Shown: piece by piece, positions 56,178-64,000 of the stretch
How positions within the stretch are numbered: the stretch's first letter is position 1
How the letters are laid out: each line of letters starts with the position of its first letter
From: Symsagittifera roscoffensis
Lineage: Eukaryota > Xenacoelomorpha > Acoela > Convolutidae
Length of the DNA: 64,000 nt
Assembly: GCF_963678635.1 (NCBI RefSeq)
Contig: NC_087064.1
Location: 30,099,740 to 30,163,739 of the forward strand
Direction: 5' to 3'
Program-made: the position numbers and the translations under genes
Notes under the pieces: generated by a model
Database searches by the model: none
Seen by the model: only the letters and a program-made list of their open reading frames with translations
What the model was told of the DNA's origin: nothing

Positions 56178-56185
56178 GACTAAAT
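56178..56185. repeat. 8-bp target site duplication, left (GACTAAAT)
   Basis: Repeated at 56632-56639. The uninterrupted satellite has this sequence once. Confidence 0.85.
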
Positions 56186-56631
56186 GGTAACTTCCCAAAT
56201 GGCATAATTCCCAAATGGCATAAAAATGGAAACTTTTCCCAAATGGCATAAATTTCAAGTTTTCATTGTAATTTAAACGTTTTCTATCAATTTCTATTTC
56301 TATCATTTTTTCAGGAACGAAAGCATGCGAACAAGATTAGGAATTAATTGCTTCCAAACAATTTTACGCAACAAATTTGTCGAAAAAGTTGACCACAACA
56401 AGATTATTAATAACCGCAAGCTTAATCTTTTTGCTTTGATAAAAAATGTACAAATTTTTCACGATAAAATGTCAATCAACATTTGAATTGACAATTTGAC
56501 TAATTTTCTCACATTGTTCACGAAAAAATTGTTCTCGATTTTTCCAAAGCAACTGTTGCATGAAATTTATGCCATTTGGGAAATATTTCATTTTTATGCC
56601 ATTTGGGAATTATGCCATTTGAGACGTAATC
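56186..56631. mobile_element. 446-bp non-autonomous inverted-repeat DNA transposon (MITE)
   Basis: Terminal inverted repeats of about 68 bp. Each holds the block CCCAAATGGCATAA three times, separated by short spacers. The interior is AT-rich and encodes nothing. Insertion into a satellite unit gives an unambiguous empty site and an 8-bp duplication, the size typical of hAT elements; the superfamily is inferred only from that. Confidence 0.88.
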
Positions 56632-56639
56632 GACTAAAT
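56632..56639. repeat. 8-bp target site duplication, right (GACTAAAT)
   Basis: Pairs with 56178-56185. Confidence 0.85.
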
Positions 56640-56950
56640 CATACGAACGAACCTCATCAAGAAGTTACATGTTGAATTTGCATTCCTCTAAAACTCAAAA
56701 ATACAATCGACTATTAATGTCAATTGACTAAATCATACGAACGAACCTCATCAAGAAGTTACATGTTGAATTTGCATTCCTCTAAAACTCAAAAATACAA
56801 TCGACTATTAATGTCGATTGACTAAATCATACGAACGAACCTCATCAAGAAGTTACATGTTGAATTTGCATTCCTCTAAAACTCAAAAATACAATCGACT
56901 ATTAATGTCAATTGACTAAATCGAATGAACCTCATCAAGAAGTTACATGG

Positions 56951-57254
56951 ACTCATTAGTGTATAAACAGTACTATTAAAAAAAACTTATTGCTAGTGCC
57001 AAATGGGCTGATCGTACCTTTCTACCCCAAAAAGTTCAAATACACGTATCGTTACGGTTGGTTTGATATTAACAGCATTTGGGATAAAACTGACTTTATG
57101 TTGCTTTGATTGATTTCACGCATGATTTCCAATAGGTTAAAAACGAGCTTTAAGATCAAGTGGCTTAACCTTACCGACAGACACTGAAAGGATAAAAAGA
57201 AGTTTTGATAAGGCTAGACTGATCTTACAGTGAAACTTCAAAATTAAAACTGAC
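56951..57254. other. Degenerate repeat-like spacer before the BEL/Pao LTR
   Basis: Resembles the GGTTGGTTT/GGATAAAA sequence left of the satellite, suggesting that the satellite and this spacer belong to one diverged array. No gene. Confidence 0.4.
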
Positions 57255-59000
57255 TGTTAGGGATCCTAAGTTAGGTGTTACGTATAAACACAATTTGAAA
57301 AACTCAAATAGACTCCTATAGCAGTAGGCTGCGGCTAGTTTACCGTTAGGCCGAACTATTATTGCGAAGTCAGTGAATAGTTGGTTTTCGAAGTTAGAGA
57401 GAACAAATAATAGTTTGCGACTAGATATTGGCTTCTCATCAAAGAAAACAATTGGACAAGCTCTAAAAAAAGAGTAGTCAGCCTGTGGAGGCCGCTTTTC
57501 CTTGCAGCGAGGCTAGTTGTGTCTCATAGAAAGTTAGTTGATTTGAATTCAAGTTTAGTACCGGGTTGCATTATTTATGAGAACGGATTGAATTAAGGGA
57601 GTTGATGAGCTTGTAATATAGTGAGCAAGAAAACAAAGCGGTGACCGAATAGAACGAAATGCGGATTTCGTTATAAAAGTAAAGAATTGGTAGTTAGCAC
57701 ATTGAAGTCATTGGAAAAGATTTTTTGTTGCTCGGCAAAATGAAGAAGAGCCTAATGATTGTGCCCATGGTTGTCTGAACTAGTTAGAAACTCAAAAGCA
57801 GAGCCGAAAAGAGTTTCAAAACCTTTTGATCGGCCGACCACTAACATAACCCTTTCGAGATTGTGGATAATGTCGTGTCTTTGGGTCCTTCCCTATAACT
57901 ATGTCGTGTAATCGTCCTCCGCTGTAAACGGAAAAGCTAGTGGCCATTAAGTAGAGTGAAATAGTGCTCAGAGGAGACTTCTCCTCGCATTTCTAAATTC
58001 ATAAAAAATCAACGTTTCTTCTTTGCATTTCTTGCTTCGTTTTCAAAAAGATTTTTGATTTTTGATCATCAACTCAAAAAAAAAATACTAAAAATACTAA
58101 ACAAAAAGAACAGTTTTTTGTTTTTTTTTTATTTTTCATAATTTCTGGACAACAAAATTGTATAATATTTTATAGTTAACTAAGGAATCTCAGTGCGGAT
58201 TTGAGTTGATAGTCCCTTTCGAGAGTTGCACATTGCGGTTTCCACGACACGATAATAATCTGCACAAAAGGGACACGACAGTATCCCCGACACGAGTGCA
58301 GTTAGCAGAGTTGGCCAAAAGTGAGCGTTTGGCCGAAAATATCAGATACCAGTTGGCCGAAATTGGGCGTTTGGCCGAAAGTGGGCGTTTGGTCGAAAAT
58401 ACGAAAACATCAGAGCACCGAATTGGCCGAGAACCGAGACATAGCAGACAGACGAAAGAGCAGACTGACTAGCGGAAAAGAGGCCTGTTCAGGTGTCCTG
58501 ATTGTTGAGTTTTGGTCAAAGTGGAGCTATGTTTTTCTCGACACCCGAAGTTTTGGATTTTTTCCCGGTGACGCCAATCTCCAATTAAAAACTGTAAGAA
58601 GTTTCCAAAACTTTTAAAACTCCAATTGTGCTATAAATTTAAATACGATGTCATTTATGCTAGAACTTTTCCCGCAAGCTAGCCCCCGGTAATTTTTCTC
58701 AATACCCAAAATTTTTGGACAGTTCCGTTGAACTGAAATATCTTACAGTCGGTACATAGACAAACTGACTTGACATTTTTTCTCGATACCAAAATTTTTT
58801 GGATATTTGTGAACGGAATATTAATCAGTGAAATCGGAACATAGACAAGAGGTACTGGACTAGTTTTTTGGATTGGTTTATGACTCGAACCTGCTGACCA
58901 AAATTTTCTGAAAAAATTTTGTGAAAAAAGTAAAAAAAAATTGACAAAAAATCCTCAAAACGTCTCCAGAATTCCGCGAAACTGTGATGTGAGATGACAC
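57255..59000 (+). repeat. Presumed 5' LTR and start of leader, BEL/Pao element (3' edge unknown)
   Basis: Start set at TGTTAGGG. A TATA-like sequence lies at 57672. The stretch includes a mini-repeat GGGCGTTTGGCCGAAA (58325-58400) and three copies of TTTTCTCGA-ACC followed by TTTTTGGA (58530, 58693, 58776). The true LTR end cannot be set without the second LTR. Confidence 0.45.
57672..57678 (+). promoter_or_regulatory. TATA-like element TATAAAA in the BEL/Pao LTR
   Basis: The only good TATA match in the first 500 bases of the LTR, about 417 bases in. The start site is not determined. Confidence 0.3.
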
Positions 59001-59009
59001 CAACCTCAT

Positions 59010-59340
59010 GTTAAGTGGTCTGGTAGCAAAATATCAGGCAAATTAAGTTGAGTTTTTTCATCCTCAGGTTTCTTCCGCGTGTGTTGTTGGAACTTAACCA
59101 ATTTGCCTGATCCCCCACCCACCATTGGTGAAACTGAAAGCCAGTTCGCTTCGAGTAAAACAAAGCCGTTTCAGCCCGTCCGATTATTGACTTCGTTGCG
59201 TGACAGTAAAGTTAAGTGGTCAGGTACGGTGATATTAAGTGAGTTAAGTTGAATTCTTTCATCCTCAGGTTTACTCCGTGTGTGTTGTTGGAGTTCAACC
59301 GACCTACTTAATTTTCCAACCCCATTGGTACTTAAGCGTA
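59010..59340 (+). repeat. Direct duplication of about 200 bp in the BEL/Pao leader
   Basis: TTAAGTGGTC(T/A)GGTA ... TTTCATCCTCAGGTTT ... CGTGTGTGTTGTTGGA occurs at 59012-59110 and again at 59213-59310. The copies are diverged by several substitutions. Confidence 0.75.
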
Positions 59341-59536
59341 ACGAAGCCGTCGCATAGGTCCCCTAAGTGTATGGTATTCATTCTAGGAGCTAGTTCTTTG
59401 GATCACGCGCTCCGAAAACTTCCCGCTCCGTCCTAGAAGCGCGTCAAAGATACTTGCTTTACGAAGCCAGGTTTAAGTTTGAACTTTAAAGCTAGGGACT
59501 CTCAAAAAAACAATACAGTACTACCTTCATCACTAC

Positions 59537-59971
59537 TTGTCTCACCGTAATGACCTTGTAATTTGGCACGACGCCATTAATAACTCGATAAGTAGGCACC
59601 GCAGCAACAATAACCGCAAGCTGAGTAGTGAGCAACTTGTCAATTTATTATTAAGGTATAGGACCAACATTTGTGCGATCGTATACTGTAGACGGAACGG
59701 AACCGAGGATATAGAGGAAAGTTTAGGTTCAACAGGTATTCTCGTTCTGAACGTTGTTAAAGACTTTATATCTAAGCGTAAGGCTAAGGACCAGGTACTA
59801 ATTGAGAAGTACAAAGAGCTTCACCAGCCTCCTTCCCTTGAGCTCAAGACTCTCCTCCTTCTAAGGCGTTATAGCGCTAATCTTAACATCCTTAAGACAC
59901 GTAAGAAGCGGAACCGCTTACCCCTCAAAGCTCGGAAAGCTATTAAAATAGGTTTCAGGCAGAAGCTTTGA
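59537..59971 (+). CDS. Leader ORF of the BEL/Pao element (unknown, 144 codons)
   Basis: An open frame with no ATG near its start (it opens on TTG). The product is basic at the end (KTRKKRNRLPLKARKAIKIG) with a helical middle. It precedes the Gag ATG by 130 bases in a region that is otherwise leader. It could be a lost N-terminal Gag exon, a small basic protein, or chance; I favour low weight. Confidence 0.25.
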   Translation: MSHRNDLVIWHDAINNSISRHRSNNNRKLSSEQLVNLLLRYRTNICAIVYCRRNGTEDIEESLGSTGILVLNVVKDFISKRKAKDQVLIEKYKELHQPPSLELKTLLLLRRYSANLNILKTRKKRNRLPLKARKAIKIGFRQKL

Positions 59972-60102
59972 GACGTCAAGTTTCCCCGTCTTGTAAGCTA
60001 ATGTTGAATTACTAATGCAAATTTAATTACAAAACAGTATCTCATTTTATTGATTGTTTTCTATAAGTGAGCATCCGTAGAAAATTGTCAATTTGTGAAA
60101 AA

Positions 60103-60823
60103 CATGGACAAAAAATTCCAAAGTAAGATATACGCAAGTTATTCGAAACCCGTCTAAATCTAGAAAATGAGCTGCTTAAAGGTCACTCATTATTACTTGA
60201 GTACATTGAGAATAATAGTCGCACTACAAAAATTGATAATGCTGTTTACAAATGTAAAATTGCGTTGGAAAAAGCTGTCGACGTCAATGAGCAATTAATT
60301 AGGTTAGCGGGAAAAACGGAAAACCTTGAAAAAAATTATTGCTCAGCAAGACCTTTGGCTTAAGAAAGTAACCGAAATGAACGATAAAGTAATGCATGAA
60401 GCTCCGTGTTACAAGATGAGCCTTGAATCTTCGTCATTTCCAGCAGCCGGCATTACAGGGAGCAAGGGATCTTTACAACAAACTAGGTCTGAGACATCCT
60501 CACGCTCATACAAAACAAAAGATTCAGTAGCACGAGTATCCGAAAACAGGTCTAAGGTCTCTAATAAGTCTAAGGATAGTAGAAAGCTTGACTCACATAA
60601 GTCTGATTAATCTGCTTCCACTCGTCATACGTCGACTGTTCGCACTATGTCATCAAGTGAGAAACGGCATGAGTTAGCTTTAGTAAAACGACGCCATGAG
60701 GAGCTGGAAAGGCAGTATCAGGTATCTTTAAGACTTAAAGAGCAAGAGAACCGTCTTAAGTTCGAACAAAGTCAGCTGGAACTAGAGCAATTGGCTGAAA
60801 GTCATAAATAGCAACTAATTGAA
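60103..60823 (+). pseudogene. Gag N-terminal region, BEL/Pao element
   Basis: Likely start ATG 60103 (MDKKFQSKIYA). After a frame change near 60140 comes a helical stretch (FETRLNLENELLKGHSLLLE ... VDVNEQLIRLAGKTENLE). A second frame change lies in an A run near 60322. Then Ser/Lys-rich linker, a TAA at 60608, and the coiled coil EKRHELALVKRRHEELERQ ... FEQSQLELEQLAE, ended by TAG at 60788. This helical head plus coiled coil is usual for BEL/Pao Gag. Confidence 0.7.
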
Positions 60824-62473
60824 ATGGAACTGAAAGCGTTTGAACTTGAGGACACTTCATCTGAGGTTAGCGAGAAGGTAGCGGAAAGTAACTCGACAGG
60901 ACTAAGTCAACCTATTTCAAAAGTAGCAACCGATCGAACTAATGATTGGGTAGACTCTGTTAGTTCACAAGCACCTACCGACGTTGCTAGTGCGACAGGT
61001 TTGCAGGCCTTCACTCCTGTACCCATTTCGTCAGGACCGACGACTTCCGCCATCCTCGCTCATGCAATTCACAACCGTCAAAGTCATAACCATGAGCACG
61101 CAGCATTGAGTGACCCTGGAATCCATAGTTATGGACATCGGGCTATGCCTCAATTTGGCAGTGCAAGCCTTTTGCCATTGCAAGCTTCTGTTCCGTTCCC
61201 AGTTAACAATATGCATTCTAGTGCACACGTGTTACTGCCACCGTCTGCTGTTCCTTTACAGACCATGAGCTCAAACATAACTAATGGTAGTTTTGCCATT
61301 GCGCAACCGGAATCATTACCTGCTCCAATGTTACTGGCACAACCCGGTTCTGATTTTGTTTCTTTGTCACCTGCATTTACTGGTGGTGGCTTCTCATCTT
61401 CTGGAGTAAACCCAACGCCGGTTTTCTTTTCGGCACCTAATTGCCATGCAGCGCCAGTCCAGACGCAACATAATCTTCCCTTTGTTCAGCCTACTGTGTC
61501 ACCTAATATCAACGATTACTACACAAGTGATGCAAACTTATGGCGATTGGCAGCTACAACTCCAATCGTCACGCCTGCTCAGTGTTGTAATGCTGGAAAC
61601 AATTTTTCTAATGTGACAACTGTTGTCCCATCGTGTAACCCCGCCGCTCCGTATACTAGTGGTGGGACTCTGTATTTTAATACTCCCCCAGTTCATCCAC
61701 AACATGTTCCGCATTTTATCAATCAAACTAATACTGGTTATCAGCCAGTCAACGAAGACTACGCACCGTCTTCCGCTTATCCAAACCAAGGTTGTTGATC
61801 GGATCGACCTCTCTCCGCTCGTGAATTGGCGGAATTATTGATGCATAGTCGCAAAGATCATCTTCCTGAATGGAAGTTAGCCCAGTTTGACGGCAACCCC
61901 TTAAACTGGCACGAATGGTTTGGTCAGTTTAAGTCCACCGTTGATTTCGCTGTTCTCACCGATGATACGAAACTGACATACTTAAAAACGCTCGTCACAG
62001 GCAAAGCAAAAACCGCAATTGTGGAGTTTAGTTATAATGGCGTTATGTACAAGGATGCACTGGCCACCTTGCAACGGAAGTTTGGGCAACCACATGCCAT
62101 TGTTGGTGCGCATCTTGATAAGCTGAATACTTTTCCTCCACTTAAGATGCACAATTCGGAAAATGTCATTAGTTTCTCCTCTGCCATATCTGGCCTCGTA
62201 GCAATTTTCAAATCATTGTCTTTCAACGATGATCTAAAGAGTGTTAACCTGTTAAACCAAGCTGTTAGTAAACTTCCGCCTAACCTCAAGGAGCCTTGGT
62301 CAATGCATACTGTTAGACATAATTGGCAGCGACCAACACTCTTAGACTTTAACAACTTGATGAAAGAAAAGGCCGAGGGGCATGAAAGATTACGTTTACT
62401 CAACTCTAAGGCAAAAAAGAGGAACCAGTTAAACCAAAAACAACCAAAGTTTTTGCAGCCAATAGCCAGGTAA
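60824..62473 (+). pseudogene. Gag middle and DUF1759-like domain, BEL/Pao element
   Basis: Continues the same frame. Residues 1-325 are Ser/Pro/Thr/Asn-rich, apparently disordered, ending in TGA at 61796. The frame then resumes with RPLSARELAELLMHSRKDHL and the DUF1759-type core: LPEWKLAQFDGNPLNWHEWFG, LTYLKTLVTGKAKTAIVEF, ALATLQRKFGQPHAIV and LLNQAVSKLPP. This is the capsid-like part of BEL/Pao Gag. At 62412-62420 the frame changes by -1 into the zinc motifs and protease. Confidence 0.82.
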
Positions 62474-64000
62474 CTAGTAAGGCTCTGCATAAGTCTAAGT
62501 TTCCGCCGTGCGTTTTGTGTAAGGGTAGTCATGCATTGTGGAATTATGCTGTTTTTAAGGAAAAGAATGCTACTCAGCGAGCAAAATACGTAGCTGAACA
62601 GAAACTTTGCTTCGCTTGCCTCAATGGCAATCATAGTTTCCGGCAATGTTCTACAGCGAAAAAGTGCTCGAAGCCAGAGTGTGATAGCACACATAATGTC
62701 TTGCTCCATGGAGCCGAAAGAATATTTCATCGGAAGGAAAATTCAAAGGTCTGGAATAAGGCTGGAACAAACAAATCCAAGGAGAATACAAACACTTCCA
62801 CCCATGCCGCTCTTAGTGATGTACATGACATTGAATCTTCTAAAGGGTTGTTGCCAACTGCAATATTTGGTGTATCCTCGGATTTAACCAGTCTCCTGAC
62901 GTTGGTTCTTTGTGATAGTGCTTCGACTCACTCCTGGGTGTCTTCGTCACTCGTAAACCGTCTCGGCTTTGTAGGGGAGCCCGTTAACTTGTCAATTAGT
63001 GGTTTCAATTCAACCACCATTGTTGAGACTCAGAGGGTCAAGTTTACAGTTTCCTCCGAGCCGAATAATAGTGAATTCGTATTTTCTCTCTGTGCATATG
63101 TTAAAGACAATATTCGGATTGGTTCCGAATTAATCAATATTGCTGATTTGCATAATAAATATCCACAATTAGCACCTATTAAGCCCACTCAAAATACTAA
63201 TGAGGACTTTGAAGTTATTATCGGACAAGACTACTACCACGCCGTTAGACCCATTGAGTTTATCTTGGGAGATGATAAAAACTCACCGTGTTCCGTTCGC
63301 CTACCGATAGGTGGGGTCATAAGTGGTCCGTTGCCGCCGTCCGTTAATTCTACTTCTTCGTGTTTCAAGTGTGTTGTTGAAGATTCTTCTCTGACCGACC
63401 AGATAAAATCCTGGTACGAGTTGGAATCGTATGGTGCTTTCAAACAAGTCGATGCCCGTTCCGCCGCGGATAAACGTGCTTTATCCATCCTAAACTCTGA
63501 AACCGTTCACAATGGCGAAAGATACATTGTGCCTATGCTTTGGATTGATAGTAATGTCAGTCTACCAAACAACTATTACTCGTCACTCGCCCAATTTAAA
63601 ACATTGGAGAGAAGGTTAAGTAAAGACCCAGAGCTGCGCGAAAGATACGCAGAAACAATTAAAGAGGACATTAGGAAAGGATATGTCGTTACCGTCGAAC
63701 CGCATGATCCACGTAAGCGTTCCGATCGCGAGTGGTATCTTCCGCACCATCCCGTCGTAAATCCGAATAAACCGGGTGAGGTGCGCCGAGTCATTAATGG
63801 GGCTTCTAAGTTTCACGGCACATCCTTAAATAAGTCCTTATTGGTGGGTCCGGACCTACTCCAAAATTTAATTTTTGTACTTTTGCGATTCCTTCAACAC
63901 AAGTACGCCGTCTCCGCGGATATAGAAGTTATGTTCCTCCAGGTAGGAGTCCTTGCCCGCGATCAAATTTCCCTCCGTTTTTTTTTGTGGCGGGAGGATA
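62415..64000 (+). CDS. Zinc motifs, protease and start of RT, BEL/Pao element (open to window end)
   Basis: Open for more than 520 codons. First come cysteine motifs: CVLCKGSHALWNY (last Cys replaced by Tyr), CFACLNGNHSFRQC (intact CX2CX4HX4C) and CSKPECDSTH. The protease active site is CDSASTHSW near 62910-62936, typical of the DUF1758/A16-like family. A spacer follows with DFEVIIGQDYYHAV and IGGVISGPLP, then the RT N-terminus WYLPHHPVVNPNKPGEVRRV and the first palm Asp block SADIEVMFLQV near 63915. The RT YxDD, RNase H and integrase lie beyond the window. Confidence 0.88.

Larger units (their letters stand above)
55466..56950. repeat. 94-bp satellite array
   Basis: TTGAATTTGCATTCCTC starts at 55467, 55561, 55655, 55749, 55843, 55936, 56030 and 56124 and, after an insertion, at 56672, 56766 and 56860. 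The period is 94, with one unit of 93. Copies are nearly identical; the main variants are GTCAATTGAC and GTCGATTGAC. The array is split by a DNA transposon at 56186-56631. Confidence 0.95.
57255..64000 (+). mobile_element. BEL/Pao LTR retrotransposon, 5' part (element 4)
   Basis: Plus-strand element running off the window. It begins with TGTTAGGGATCC, a common LTR start in BEL/Pao elements, and encodes a coiled-coil Gag with a DUF1759-like domain, three cysteine motifs, a DUF1758-type aspartic protease and the start of the RT. The 3' LTR lies outside, so neither LTR length nor target duplication can be given. Gag has stops at 60608, 60788 and 61796 and frame changes near 60140, 60322 and 62415. 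Confidence 0.88.

Noticed and set aside
58206-58617. ORFs of 88 and 98 codons
   Set aside because: They arise from the GGGCGTTTGGCCGAAA mini-repeat in the presumed LTR/leader and have no domain.
62032-62730. 232-codon minus-strand ORF
   Set aside because: Antisense shadow of the DUF1759-like and zinc-motif coding region, which has clear family motifs on the plus strand.

Overview
The window is 64 kb of AT-rich animal DNA, almost certainly from an invertebrate. It holds three kinds of metazoan LTR retrotransposon (mag-like Ty3/gypsy, a giant env-bearing Ty3/gypsy and BEL/Pao), satellite arrays, a small inverted-repeat DNA transposon and one animal-type PAN plus C-type-lectin coding exon. No rRNA, bacterial operon or CRISPR array was seen. 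The species cannot be named from the sequence.

Layout. 1-6190: decayed mag-like Ty3/gypsy element on the minus strand, with its left LTR cut by the window edge. 6855-23851: a 16,997-bp LTR retroelement on the minus strand with TG...CA LTRs of 409 and 410 bp and a 4-bp target duplication (TTAT). It carries a large ORF1, Gag, protease, RT, RNase H and integrase, then two membrane-type ORFs, an Env-like glycoprotein and a 3' accessory ORF. It sits inside an older mag-like gypsy relic whose right part is 23856-26100. 27288-29364: tandem array of an exactly 131-bp monomer. 33465-34322: the PAN/C-type lectin exon, the only likely host gene.

34855-53945: a giant imperfect palindrome centred near 41984. 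The left arm is 7.1 kb; the right arm is about 12 kb because a 4.0-kb block is tandemly duplicated in that arm only. Both outer arms consist of short degenerate tandem repeats, as in foldback-type elements. 55466-56950: a 94-bp satellite interrupted by a 446-bp inverted-repeat transposon with an 8-bp target duplication. 57255-64000: the 5' part of a BEL/Pao element on the plus strand, running off the window inside its reverse transcriptase.

State of the genes. Nearly all retroelement reading frames are broken. Element 1 has a substituted second catalytic Asp in both RT and integrase and no visible protease active site. The 17-kb element has a substituted RT active site and an internal integrase deletion that removes the catalytic Glu region. 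The BEL/Pao copy has three stops and three frame changes but a long open pol. The most interesting objects are the 17-kb multi-ORF retroelement, including a possible -1 frameshift site between ORF1 and Gag, and the palindrome with its one-sided tandem duplication. All domain calls rest on motif reading by eye; no searches were run.
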